DNA of 64,000 nt from Mesorhabditis belari (GCA_958450365.1 CAUEEP010000865.1:310001-374000), one strand, 5' to 3'; numbered from the stretch's first letter, positions 21,910 to 33,905 are shown. A program made the numbers and translations. Notes: a model not told the origin generated them from the sequence alone.

Positions 21910-22377
21910 AAGTTTTTGGGTTTTACAGTTTTGTTGTTTCTTTTTCAATATCCCGTTATTCCTTCACATAAACCTCGATCTTAATTGTGCCTTCACGACC
22001 CAGTTTGCACGTGTTGTATTAGGCATGAAAAAAAGGCATGTTACCATGCAAGGCCTTAATTGTACTATTACGCTGGCCGATAAGTTCGTAGAATTATCAA
22101 CTTTTAAAGTTTAATTTCTCAAAAACCCCACTATCAATTTTTCTAAAAATTTCTCAGCAAATAAAATCTATCATTGAAAAAGTTTTTGCCAAAATATGAG
22201 AGCAATCTAGAAGCAATTTCGAAGATTTCATTAGTTGATTAGTTGATTAGACGGCTTTTGAGAGAACTTTCTTCAATCAAACTTTTCATAGTCCAATTTT
22301 CAGATGAAAAGATGAACCCAAAAAAAAGAAAACCAAGTAAACAAGACTGGAAACTTTTCTAGTTTAACCGGAATTGA
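21910..22377. promoter_or_regulatory. 5' flank of the SecA-like gene, possible upstream exon
   Basis: On the minus strand a short open stretch at about 21,965-22,020 reads as a beta-strand-like peptide (CKLGREGTIKIEVYVKE), followed about 60 nt later by an acceptor-like TTTAG before the large frame. I could not join it in frame with a canonical donor. No other feature is visible. Confidence 0.2.
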
Positions 22378-22631
22378 TACAGTCATGGACAAAAGTCTTT
22401 ACCCCTACCGAGGTCAGCTTTTAAAATGAAAAATTTTTCAACTTTTTAACAAGTTTTAAAAATTGTTTTCAAAGTATTTTGTAGCATTTTTACTCTAGTT
22501 TTTATATCCCATAACCAAAAGAAACAACAATTTATTTTAGGCAACAAAGAACGACGTTAACAAAAAAAACCCTCAAAACAGGTGGACAAAAGTCTTTACC
22601 CCTCGAACAAAAAGTGAGAAAAAACCGAGTA

Positions 22632-24833
22632 CAGTCGAACCTCTCTATAACGAACCTCGATATAACGTAAACCTCTCTATAACGTAAGGCGTGACCGGTC
22701 CCGGCCAAATGTAATACAAAATGTCTATAAAAAAACCTCGATATAACGTAACTCTGTATAACGTAAACCTCTATACAACAAAAAATTTTGCCTGAAAATA
22801 TGCAATTTTTTGTTCCATATAACGGATTTTATGCTAAAACGTGGATATTTCTTCCAACTACCATGCTCTTTGGATGGACTATTCTAATCTGTGGCCTTTT
22901 TGCCACAATTTGAAAGAAGAAAAAGAATCACTTACATAGATTCTTAATAAGTTTTTTGCGTTCATATATCGTTCACTTATTCTTTTTACGTGCTTATTTT
23001 CTGTATTAAATGATATTTATCATTTTTCAGGCGATGGAGCGAAAGAAGGCGACCCGGAAAAGGATCGATCTAGCTGAAAAAAAAGCGAATTCTTGATGCT
23101 TCAACTTCGAAAGGAGTAACGGATTTAGCAAGGGAATTCAAGCGGCCAATTTCGACCATTTCTTCGATTTTGGGCCAAAAGCAAACGATTTCTAATGCGA
23201 TCAATGACGGTTCTCAGGGCAAGCGAGCACGAGTGAAGAATAGCAAACACGAGGACCTGGAAGGTGCGGTTATTTCTTGGTTGAAAGAGATTCGAAGCAA
23301 CAATGAATGTGTGGACGGAAATTTGCTTCAAACAAAAGCTCTGGAACTTGCAAAGTTGATGGGTATTACCGATTTCCGAGCTAGCAATGGATGGCTAGAA
23401 AAGCTGAAGCATAGGCATGGCATTGTTTTTCGTTCCCTACAAGGAGAAATCGACCTGAACAATGTTGAGCAGTGGAAAGATGAAGTATTGAAGGGACTCT
23501 TGAAAGAATTTGAGCCAAAGAATGTTTTTAACTTGGATGAAACAGCTCTTTTTTACAAGTTCACGCCGAATAAAACGTTGTCTTTCAAAGGCGATAGATG
23601 CACAAGTGGAAAGAAGAGCAAGGATAGAGTCACTGTTCTCGTCGGATCAAATACGGATGGAAGCGAAAGATGCCCTTTATTCGTGATTGGTAAATCGAAG
23701 CATCCGCGTTGCTTTAAGGATGTCAAAAAAACTTCCTGTTTTGTACGAAGCAAATTCAAGAGCGTGGATGACCAGCGAATTATTTGAGAGCTATCTCAAG
23801 AAATGGAATTCAAATTTGATCAAATTTAATCGGGAAATTTTGTTGTTTATTGATAACTGTCCAGCACATCCGAAGCTCAATTTATCAAACATTCAGATTA
23901 AATTCTTTTTGCCGAATGCAACTGCGGCAATCCAACCAATGGATATGGGAATAATTAAAAATCTGAAGGTCAGATACCGAACAGAATTGTTGAAACAAAG
24001 AATTGCAGCTGTCGATGCAAAGGCCAAATTCGAATTTAATCTTTTGGATGCACTATAGTTACTCGAAGAATCCTGGAATGACGTTAAAGTGGAGACGCTT
24101 TCAAATTGTTTTCGTAAGGCCGGATTCAAGAGATGTATGCAAGATGAGCCGCCATTTATCAAAAATAATAACGACGACGATAACTCGCTACAATCATTGC
24201 AGGCTATCTGGAATCAACTTATTGATAGTGAAGACGTTGATCGATCAATCAATCCTTTGGAATTTGCTTGCGCCGACAAAAATGTTGTGACTACAGGGTT
24301 AAGATCGCTAGAGGAAATTGCACTAGCTGCTAAAGGTACAGATTATATCGTTTAAAGTAATGCTAATTTAAGGAAAAGATCAATTATGTTTCCTTAGGTT
24401 CGCAACTACAGTCGATTTCTTCTGATAGCGAGGATGATGAGCCAATCGTTGAAGACGTGGAAGAGCCGATAGTGACACGATCCGATATCTACATCTTCAA
24501 AAGCTCAAGATATTTGTGAGGAAAAACCCTAATTCCGAAATTGTTATGGCTTTAGCAACTTTTGATAATTTTTTCTTTGATCAGGCTTTTTTTTCTCCTA
24601 AACAATCCCGTTTGACTAACTTTTTTGTTAAACTTTGATGCTTTTTGATAATTTGTTTACCTTTTTTGTTGAGTTTTTGCAATAAATATGTTCCAATACC
24701 TTTACATAACGTAATGGTTGCAATAAACCCTGCGTTTTTGATTCTATATAACAAAACCTCGATATAACGTAAACCTCTATATAACGTAAACTATAGCCGG
24801 TCCCGTGAGTTACGTTGTAGAGAGGTTCGGCTG
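22632..24833 (+). mobile_element. Tigger/pogo-type element nested in the Tc1 element
   Basis: Inverted ends CAGTCGAACCTCTCTATAACG and its complement (GAGAGGTTCGGCTG) are flanked by TA at 22,630-22,631 and 24,834-24,835. Subterminal copies of CCTCGATATAACGTAAACCT lie inside both ends. The element is 2.2 kb and carries a degraded pogo-family transposase gene. The same terminal consensus recurs at 32,200-33,940. Confidence 0.9.
23034..24519 (+). pseudogene. Tigger/pogo transposase, disrupted
   Basis: The gene opens at ATG 23,034 after a TTTTCAG acceptor and shows a CENP-B/psq-type helix-turn-helix region (ATRKRIDLAEK, then TDLAREFKRP), a second DNA-binding HTH (TKALELAKLMGI, WLEKLKHRHGI) and a DDE/D domain with NLDETALFYK, FIDNCPAH and QPMDMGIIKNL. 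The last two acidic residues are about 30 apart, as in pogo DD29-30D transposases. Breaks: a +1 shift in the A-run at about 23,077, a +1 shift in the A-run at about 23,727, and a TAG at 24,056-24,058. A last exon after an intron starting at about 24,335 gives an acidic tail (SDSEDDEPIVED) ending at 24,519. As written it cannot make a full transposase. Confidence 0.85.
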
Positions 24834-24837
24834 TATT

Positions 24838-26011
24838 TTAATATTTGGTAGGGCCTCCTTTTGATGAAATTATTGCTTGAATCCTTCTCGGCATCGAGAC
24901 GACCAAATCCTGTAAAATTTGAGGACCGATCTTTGTCCAGACGTGTCGAATGAAGTACCATAGCTCAATCTTAGTATTGAAGCGCTTTCCCTTCAATTTC
25001 AGCTTCAAAAACGCCCACAAATGTTCGATAACGTTCAAATCCGGACTGTAGGGAGGAGCAGATACGAGCTGAACTCCATTCGATCGGAACCATTCGGGTA
25101 GACGAGCTCTACCACCGTTGGCAAGGCGAACAACTCGTCCCATTAGCAGTTGCGACTTGTGGCATGGAGCGTTGTCCTGGTACAGCAACCATCCTTGTCC
25201 AATTTTTGTGGTCGCAAATGGAAGAAGATCGTTCTCCAAAATCGCCTTGTATCGTTGAGCGTCCAAAGTTGAATTGAGAAGAACGAGCGGACCTGGTGAA
25301 CTTCTAGTCATCGCTCCTGAAAAAAAAAGTCAATAGGCATAAAGATAAAAGTTTCTTACCCCACAACATGATTGATCCGCCACCAAATTTGACTGTCGCA
25401 CGAAGGTATTTGGTGCTATATCGTTGTCCGACAGGTCTCCGGATCAAATTATTGCCGTCGGGATTGAAAAAATTGATCTTCGATTCATCGGTGAAGATGA
25501 CATTGGCCCAGTCGTTGCTTGTCCAACTTTCATACTTCTCGGCAAAGTCGAGTCGAATCTTCCGGTGTTTGGCGACCATCAGGGGCTTTTTGGCAGGTCT
25601 TCTAGTCATCAATCCTGCATGAATCAAACGTCTGCTTACTGTCTTTCGATTGATGCCCTTGTTAAATTGATGCTTGATTAATCTGACTCTATCGGAAGCA
25701 TTAAGATTTGGATCCTTTTTGTGGGCCAAAATTAGAACCTTGTCTTTTCTTGGTGTTGTGACGGGTGAACGACCTTTTTTGAATGCTCGGTGAAGAATTC
25801 CAATCGTTTTCTCTTTCATGCAAAGCTTTTTCACCGTTTCGGGGCTGCATTTGAATACGCTCGCAACATCTTTTACTTTGTCGCCTCGTTTCCTTGTTTC
25901 CACAATCTTTTCTTTGTCGGGAGTGGATAGGCTATCAGATAGGCTCCAGGCATCACTAGAATTAAAAAATAATAAATCATTGTTACGTGAAAAATAACGA
26001 AACAACAGCAA
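24838..26011 (-). CDS. Tc1-family transposase (two visible exons)
   Basis: The exon ending at 25,362 reads an HTH region (KVKDVASVFKCSPETVKKLC), a second HTH (GINRKTVSRRLIHAGL) and the first catalytic Asp (VIFTDESKINFF), ending at a GTAAGA donor; a 44-nt intron (25,318-25,361) leads to the C-terminal exon with the second Asp (LYQDNAPCHKS) and the Glu (SPDLNVIEHLW). The frame is intact across the splice. The 5' end is uncertain: an acceptor-like TTCTAG at about 25,960 suggests another small upstream exon. Unlike classic Tc1 (DD34E), 49 residues separate the second Asp and the Glu because of an extra segment (RLANGGRARLPEWF). The gene lies inside the 22,380-27,412 element, just beyond the nested Tigger element, which inserted near its stop codon. 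Confidence 0.85.
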
Positions 26012-26159
26012 GAAAATAAAAAGTTGAAAAGTGGTAAAGACTTTTGTCCACCTGTTTTAAGGGTTTTTTTTTGTTAACGTCGTTCTTTGTTGCCTAAAAT
26101 AAATCGTTGTTTCTTTTGGTTATGAGATATAAAAACTAGAGTAAAAATGCTACGAAATA

Positions 26160-27315
26160 CCCTAAAGTCGCGAGTATAAGTTCATCCGAGTATAAGTTCT
26201 GAATTTACATTTAAAGGGCATTTAAAGGGATGGAAAATTTTCTTCTTTCTTTAATTTTTATTGTTTTTTGTTTTTTTTTAATTTTTTATGGTTTTTTTTG
26301 TTTTTTTTTTTATTTTTTATTTTACTAACGTTTTTTCATTTTAGATACGATGAGGAGAACGTACACCGCCGAAACGCCGAAATCGCCGGTGTGATCATCA
26401 AAGCTAATCCGACAGGGTGGATGAATTCGGACTTGATGAAGGAGTGGATCGATGAAATTTGGTTGCGAAGAGCAAATCCGGTGGCGAAATCCGAAGAATC
26501 AGTGCTCGTGTTGGACTCAGCTCGCTGTTACTTAACCGATAATGTCAAGGCTGAAATTCAGCAACACTCGAAGCTGGCTGTGATACCAGGAGGGCTAACT
26601 CGATTTCTACAACCGCTTGACATCAGCGTCAATAAGCCATACAATCTAAAGGCTCACTGGGAAGAATGGATGTCCGATAGCCGAAACGACCAATTTACCC
26701 TGTCGGGACGAAAAAAGAGAGCGAGCTACGAGACAGTTGCGGAATGGGTAAGTTTCGATGCGGTCCCCTTTCTTGCATTATCAATGGATTTCGAAGAGCT
26801 TTGACGGATGAAACAGTTTCGAAGCTAAGCACAGAATTCTTTTTTATGTCGCTTTAATTGCTTTGAATTTCTTTTTGTTGGGTTTTCAACATTTTTATTG
26901 TTATATAAACTTTTATTATTGTTCTTGGAGCGCGGGATACTACAGGGTGACAGCCTATCACCATTGCTATTTGTTATGTGCATGGATACATCCAGACGAC
27001 CATAGTGTTGAAGAAGAAGCTGGAAAGCATCTCTTTCGACCGTCGACGTGGACTTTGGCTGGATGAAGAGGCCAGGGAGGGATCCACAAGACTGAGCACC
27101 GGAGAGGAGCAGGGCGGACGCGCCGAACCACGCCCGGAGCAACAAATAACAGCATAAAATTGCTATAACCCTCAATAAATTTACTTCTATTGTTCTTAAA
27201 AAGCAAAAAAGTTATGCTGCAGCGGGGTTCGAACCCTCGACACACCGTCAATTTGCATGACAGCCGTCAATTTGCATGCGAAAACCAGACAGAACTTATA
27301 CTCGCGACTTTAGGG
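26160..27315 (+). mobile_element. Second pogo-like element, inserted in the right terminus of the Tc1 element
   Basis: Perfect 24-bp inverted ends begin CCCTAAAGTCGCGAGTATAA and are flanked by TA. Removing 26,160-27,315 and one TA restores the right inverted repeat of the surrounding Tc1 element, judged against its left arm. The 1.16-kb element keeps only the C-terminal half of a transposase. Confidence 0.88.
26345..26804 (+). pseudogene. DDE-superfamily (pogo/jerky-type) transposase fragment
   Basis: After a TTTTAG acceptor the frame reads RYDEENVHRRN..., then VLDSARCYLTDNVKAEI (second catalytic Asp region) and GGLTRFLQPLDISVNKPYN, the third-Asp motif typical of pogo/jerky DDE_1 proteins. 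The N-terminal DNA-binding half and first Asp are missing. A GTAAGT donor at about 26,749 suggests that a further exon existed. The element is non-autonomous. Confidence 0.8.
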
Positions 27316-27604
27316 TACTTTGAAAACAATTTTTAAAACTTGTTAAAAAGTTGAAAAATTTTGCGTGTTAAAAGCTGACCTCGGTAGGGGTAAAGACTTT
27401 TGTCCATGACTGTATAAAGCTTTAGTTTTTAAAAAAAAAAACGAACTTTTCTTTTGAATTGTAAAACTCAAAAAAAGCCAAATCTTTAAATGAGCTTCTT
27501 TATCGAAAGTATGTGGCTGAAAATAATTATAATAAAATTCTGATATGGGTTTTTCGTCACCGATTTATTTGATATGTTGGTGAAAACTGCCGGCTATTGT
27601 CATG

Positions 27605-28751
27605 CTATTTTTCAAGGAATAAATTTAGCTGAACAGTGTGGACGTCTTGTTGGAATACATCGAGAATGGAGAGGCGGAAACGTTTTGTAAAACGCTTTCA
27701 GAGGAGGAAAGAGTGGTGAAGGAGTGGTTCGAGAAGCTGAATGTAAGAGAATCTTTTTGAGACGCTCTACCTTATCTAAGCAATAAAATAATGCCAAAAA
27801 GTGACTGATGACAAAATATATACCGTAAAATCTGTAATAGTAGCCCAACCCAGAGGGTCAACGAAAAAATAGTGACCCCTCTAATAATACCCCCAAATTT
27901 GCATCTGCTTTTGGCTAAATATTTTGTACCTCTCTTTGAAATATTCAGCCAAAAGGAGTCATTCATTCACTTTACGCAGTGTAAAGTGTAGCGCCTAACA
28001 AATTGCTTTTGCTAAGAAACTATGTTCGCTTTTAGTAAAAAACGTTTTGTACTCGTGCGCTCAAAAGCTCAAAAGCAGTGTATCTCGAAGAAATGGTAGG
28101 GCAACAAAAAATGAGGGCCAAATAAGGATAAGAGCTTAAGTTCAAGGTAAAATTGATGGCTATATTGGGTTGGTGAATTGAAAATTGCCGGCTATTGTCA
28201 TATGTGACAGTTTGAGCACTTTCTTCAAAAGAAACCCATTTTCGTGTCAATGGAAATGAAATGAATGAATTGATTTTAAGTTACTGTTGAAAATAAATTT
28301 TTATAAAAAGTAATACGGGAAAGAAAACCTCATCTTTTGGCAAAAAAACCCCATTTACTTTTATTAAAAGTTATTATAAAATTCTCACAAAGATTGATAA
28401 TGGGGTTTTTTTTGAGAAACTACACTTTAAAAGTTAATAAAAAATCCTACGGACTAGTCAGCGAGCCTAATCGAATCGTATTTGAATTATGTTACTGGAG
28501 ATCATTACGGAAATGCTTGCGGGGGTTTACGGTATATATTTTGTCATCAGTCACTTTTTGGCATTATTTTATTGCTTAGATAAGGTAGAGCATCTCAAAA
28601 AGATTCTCTTACATTCAGCTTCTCGAGTCACTCCTTCACCACTCTTTCCTCCTCTGAAAGCGTTTTACAAAACGTTTCCGCCTCTCCATTCTCGATGTAT
28701 TCCAACAAGATGTCCACACTGTTCAGCTAAATTTATTCCTCGAAAAATAGC
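27605..28751. mobile_element. Fold-back element with ~225-bp exon-like arms
   Basis: The left arm 27,605-27,828 and right arm 28,527-28,751 are near-identical reverse complements. Read outward-in on the left arm, the sequence contains an apparently coding block (VDVLLEYIENGEAETF, then SEEERVVKEWFEKLN) ending at a GTAAGA donor, so each arm seems to carry a captured exon. A CCGGCTATTGTCAT motif occurs both outside the left arm (about 27,589) and inside the element (about 28,186). The interior (27,829-28,526) is non-coding. Confidence 0.75.
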
Positions 28752-28779
28752 TATGGAAAACTCACCGCTTTAATTTTTT

Positions 28780-31700
28780 TATTTATCTCGGTTTGTAGGT
28801 CGAGTTTTGGTGGATTGATCTAAAACAATACGAGTTGATAATTGATCTAAAACAATTCAAGGAAAATTAACAAACTCACATCACCCGGCATGATTACACC
28901 AAAAGATTTGAGAAAGATCTGCAAATTAGATCTGCAAATTCCTCTTTCTAAAATTATTAGGTTATAAAAAAAACAGAAATTGATTGCTTGTCCTCAAAAA
29001 GAATCACAAGTGAATTTTGTAGCAAAATCAAAAAAGTAGCAAAGAGAGAAGCAGAAGAAAGCACAGAAGAAGAAGAAAAAGATTTTCATTCGATGTGATT
29101 GATTGGGCTTGATTGATTTTTCGAATATACAGCAAGGATTTTATGCTTTCATGACAGATGATTTCATTTTATTATAGAGTGCCATAAAATGATGCGTTTA
29201 CTGTGTTACCCTACACAAAATTGCTCAACTCATTGGAGATTTCTCATAGATTTGTTGAGTCTCATGATTTTAAAACAAACAATTCTTTCAAACAACGCTT
29301 TAATTCAAGAACAAAATGTCAGGTCTATCAGCTGTTTTTTTCTGTTTGATCGGTTTAAGAGTTTAAAAGTGAAAATTCCCAGTTTTCAATCATTTAGTGT
29401 GCCTGTTTTTTCATCGACTTTGCATTTTAAACATCATTTTGCCGAGTATAATGACGAGTCCTAAGCCAGTCTGAGCTAGAAATTCACTTTCCTATCAACC
29501 CGTTTTTGTACTAACTCAAAAAAAGATTTTGTCACTTCGTAACTGTTCAATTTTGGAAATGTCCTCTGCCCAGCTACAAATGCTCAAAAAGTTTTACAAT
29601 CGATAATTCTATGATGGAGTACAAAAATACTTGAAAACGTTTCAATGTCTCTTTGTTGTTACTGTTCATTTTGCCCTCCATTGTTTACTGTGTTTTCCCC
29701 CGGCAAAAAAATTTTCTTTGTGTAAAGCTTTTCGCTTTTTTTGTGCGCTCACAGCACTCTTATCATGGATTGAGAATTTGAGAATTGAGCCGAACAAAAA
29801 ATTCTCCTGTAATTGCACAAAGCAGGGACTAAGAATAAATGATCCTGATAGGCTCTGATTTATATATCATTCTTTATTCAAGACAAAGTGCCAGAACACA
29901 ACCAAATGCTCAGAAGATAATTTGCAGATAAGAAAATAAGAAGCATGATGATCAAAAATTCATGACAAGCAGATGAATGAGAATTAACTTGAACAAGATA
30001 GCAAATGTTTAAAAACTAAAATATCGGATTCTTAAAGTGAATAGCATTATGAATGGCTCTAATTTTGCCCGGTAGAGTTCCAGAGTCTCGTAGTTCGAAC
30101 GGGGAAAGGAACTTATTGGAATTGTCTAGCGACTGCAGAACGGAAGGGTTTCTTGACTTAGACTTGACCTATTGATGCGTTTGAAAGATTGTTTAAAGTT
30201 TCCAAGTTGTTTAAAGGATCCAAGTTGAATACACCTCAAGCATTTGAAACATTCAACTACCATTTCCAAAATCATTTCCAAAAATCATTCTCTGAACCTT
30301 GACATAACGAACTTAATCCATGAAAGAAACAGATGAAACTCTATAAAAAAAAAGTATTATATTTAGCATATTTAGCAAGAATTCCTTGCCTTGTATTGAC
30401 AATCACTTATTTAACATGTTAATCATGCCTGAGCCTAGAAACTAAACTTTTGTAGTTCATCATCTCTGCAAAAGAATGCTGAGAAGTTGAGAGCTGAGAA
30501 GAAATTTCCTGAAACAAAATTCCTTTCCCAAGAATCGCTAGATAGTTGTGTGCCAATTAATGCGGCATTGTGGGTTCTTTTTTGCTGATTGTCTTATCTA
30601 GGCAATAAACTCTTGCCAAGCTTCTCAAGCGCTGATCGGCAAAAAAATGGGAACGAAAATCGTTTTATTATATTTCAAAGTGTTGCTGAGGGATCGATAA
30701 ATGTGAAAAAATAGGCTCAAGTTTAAAAATCCAGCATTTAAAAGGTTGGGTACATTTGAAAATGTTTATTTTTCAATATAAGGAACTGTGCAACTCGCAA
30801 GAGATCAAGATTTTGAAAAGATTTGTGTGAAGTCAATGAGCACTTAATGTTTTTTTTTCCTATACATATTTGAAACGTTTCTATGAAATAATTTTGATTT
30901 TTTGTGCATTCTTTGACATAAGATTGACTTGTTCCCCATTATGGTAAAGAATAAACCCTTATGTGCAAGCTTTCAACCTAATGGATGAAGTCTCACGACA
31001 GGAAGAGCTTACTAGGGAAAGGCTTCCAGTCAGCTTTCGTTTCCGGAACACATACATCTTACTAAATACTAAATCGAGTATGAAGATTCATAATCTGAAA
31101 TCGAAATCTGTCAAATAAACATGCAACTGCGCAAAAATTGAATTGAAATTTCGAAAAGAAGTTATAAAGGGCGATTTTCAATCACACTCTAATATTTTGA
31201 TATAATCTAGTTCAGAATATCATTATCGATCGTTTTCTTATCATTCTTTATCGTTTCTCATTTTGCAATTTTCAATCTAGTCAACTTTTTGTCTCATTGT
31301 AGTTTAAAAATTCATTCCGTTTTTCAGAGAACAATTCAGAAAATGCTCATTTTCAAACTCCTCATTTTCAATGTTTCAATTTAGTCAACGCTTTTGCACA
31401 TTCTTGTAAAGTAATTACGTGAATTTCAGGACTGGACGGGAAATTGAAAAACTTTATTCCAAACCCAATGAAACTCTTTCTTGTTCTTGAGTTCTTGAGC
31501 AGCCCCCATATCATTTTCAAACAAAATCTTACATCTTTACGCATCTAGCATGACAAAAAAGCGTCAGATTGTTTTTTTCGCTTTTTCTCCAAAGCCTTGT
31601 CATCTTTATGTGTACTAGTGTGTCTCTTGGGGTTTTCTCCCGCAAAGCGCTTTTTATAAAGGCGCAAAATTTTCTCCGCGTACACACAAAACGCACAAAG

Positions 31701-32197
31701 GTGAAAGAAAATGTGTGTACACATCTCTAAAAAAAAATTCACGTGTATAAATATAAAATGTATTTGTTTCAAGATTTTCGCTCAATGATAATCCTTGGCT
31801 GTCTCAAGATACAGTCATTCTTCAGCTTTAAGCGTTGGAGTGATGTTTTTTTGCTTCATGAAGTCAATACTCTTGTATAGCTTGTGATTCTCTAACTATA
31901 AGTTCTACTTTTCTCCGGATTTGAATTTACCAGCTGGTAATTTAGGCATTTAGCATTTGACTTTGAATTATAAAGTTGCAAAATATTTAGCATACAGGCA
32001 TTTTCTGGATTAATTATGTTAACGTTTTACCTGTCATTTGTTAGCTATTGAATTTTTGGGTTTCAATTTGGCATCTTGTTTTAAAGTTTCAAAATATACA
32101 GTGTCATTTCGAAATTTTCTGAACTAATTTGGCATGGACAAAGTGTATTTTAGCTTGCTATTTGCTAAACTCTTCTATTTTTGTCTGGATTTGAATG
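28780..32197. other. 3.4-kb stretch with no recognisable gene
   Basis: AT-rich sequence with only short frames. I looked for exon-like frames bounded by acceptor and donor sites and for tRNA or rRNA patterns on both strands and found nothing I can support. Confidence 0.5.
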
Positions 32198-32388
32198 TAC
32201 AGTCAATAACTCTCTATAACGACTCATCTGCAATAACGTCACCCTCTAAATAACGTCAATTTTTTTTTGATTTGGTTAGCCACCACACAAAATGGTAAGA
32301 AAAAGACCTCTATACAACGATACACTTATAACGTCAACCTCTATATAACGTCACTTTTCGTACCTTTTTAAAGATTTGTTTGCTAAAA

Positions 32389-32812
32389 TGCTACTACCAC
32401 CAAGATCTGCACCGATGGAAGCTCCAGCTGGACCTGGCAAAGGAGCTGGCAAAGCCTTCAACGCAAACCACCGCGACCCTCTTACTCATTGCGACCAGGC
32501 GGGCATCGCGCTCAAGTCGGCAATGGTCGGGTATAAGTGGTCCGCTCAAGCGCCATCCATTTTCAGGGCTAGTTGATTCGGCAGGTGAGTTGTTACACGC
32601 TTCTTAGCGGGTACCGACTCCCATCGTCACCGTCTTGTTGTCTATATCAACTAACCCCTTTCATGGGGCCTCATGAGTGGACACTTAAGCACTTTAACCC
32701 GACGTTTGGTTCATCCCACAGCGCCAGTTCTGCTTACCAAAAATGACCCACTAGGAGCTCTCGTTCAGGGTCACAGCACTTAAGAAACTGCAACATCATA
32801 CCTACCATGCTT
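32389..32812 (-). pseudogene. 28S rRNA gene fragment (antisense to the given strand)
   Basis: The reverse complement matches conserved large-subunit rRNA blocks in the correct order: CATTTTTGGTAAGCAGAACT, GCGCTGTGGGATGAACCAAA, GGTTGATATAGACA-type, GTGTAACAACTCACCTGCCG, AATCAACTAGCCCTGAAAAT, GGTGCAGATCTTGGTGGTAG. Recognition is from memory of eukaryotic 28S. The low edge is sharp at about 32,389 (after GTAGTAGCA). The high edge is estimated, because nematode 28S continuation beyond AGCTCCTAGTGGG is not certain. Several conserved positions differ, so this is a decaying fragment. It sits inside a Tigger-like transposon. Confidence 0.85.
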
Positions 32813-33544
32813 TTAGCTTTACAAAATGGGATTTTATCCAAAATTTGTGCCAAAAGTGGCATTTTTATAGTTTTGTTTGCTAATTACAGCAATCGATCAA
32901 AAAAACCATTCGAGCTTGATCTTTTGGACTCGTTTCAGCTGCTTGACCAATCATGGTCCGAAGTGAAAGCTGCGACGTTGGCACATTGTTGCAAGGCAGT
33001 TTTTAGAAAAATATGATGATGACAACATCATCAACAACAATGATGAAGATGAAAATGTGAAAAGATTTTTGGAGGATTTCTTGAAGAAGTTGATCATCAC
33101 GGCATTGGGGATTCTATGAATGCCATGGATTTTGCTTTGGTTGATTAAAACGTTGTCATATCAAGTATAAAAACATTGAAAAAAAATTACAGCCGATAAC
33201 AAAGTTAATGATTGCTCGGAAGTGTCTTCGGAAAGCGATATCGACGAATTCCTTGAAGTGGAAGAGCCAATTTCACGGATCGAGGCTCAAGGATCGAGCC
33301 TATCAATATTTTCAAATGTTTTGAAATTATGGAAGAGAAGATTCGAACAAAGAATTTCTGCCAGCTAAATATACCATTGATTTTTTGATACCGAGTCTGT
33401 TGTTAGCAGTAAACAGACAAATTTAACTGCTTTTTTCTCGAAACTTTAAAAATTATTAATTTGTCTGTTTTGATTGTTAATTTTTTTTCAATAAATTACT
33501 TGAAAAACCTCTACATAACTCAATCGGTTAAAAACCTAACGTTG

Positions 33545-33905
33545 CTTGTTTCTCTACGACACCTCTATCTAACAACACCTCTATCTAACAACACCTCTAT
33601 ATAAGGACACCTCTATTTAACGGCACCTCTATATAACGAAACCTCTATATAATGTCACCTCTATATAAAGACACCTCTATATAATGTCACCTCTATATAA
33701 TGTCACCTCTATATAATGTCACCTCTATATAATGTCACCTCTATATAACGACATCTCTATAGAATGTCACCTCTATCTAACAACACCTCTATATAAGAAC
33801 ACCTCTACTTAACGGCACCTCTATATAACGAAACCTCTATATAAAGACACCTCTATATAATGTCACCTCTATATAACGACACCTCTATATAACGTCACTC
33901 TGCTC
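33545..33905. repeat. 16-bp satellite made of element subterminal repeats
   Basis: About 22 variants of ACCTCTATATAATGTC follow one another. The same motif occurs once or twice beside the termini of this and the 22,632 element, so the array is a local expansion of a transposase-proximal subterminal repeat. Confidence 0.9.

Larger units (their letters stand above)
22380..27412. mobile_element. Tc1-type transposon with long IR/DR-like termini, carrying two nested elements
   Basis: The ends CAGTCATGGACAAAAGTC (22,380) and its complement (ending 27,412) are flanked by TA. The inverted repeats are long, about 230 bp: 22,380-22,607 on the left, and on the right 26,030-26,159 plus 27,316-27,412, interrupted by an insertion. 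Each terminus carries the motif GGACAAAAGTCTTTACCC twice, outer and inner, the arrangement called IR/DR in Sleeping Beauty-like Tc1 elements. Without its insertions the element would be about 1.7 kb, a normal Tc1 size. It contains a Tc1 transposase gene on the minus strand. Confidence 0.88.

Noticed and set aside
27215..27245. Perfect B-box-like GGGTTCGAACCCC on the minus strand
   Set aside because: No A box or stems at the right distance; it lies inside the pogo-like element, so it is at most a tRNA fragment.
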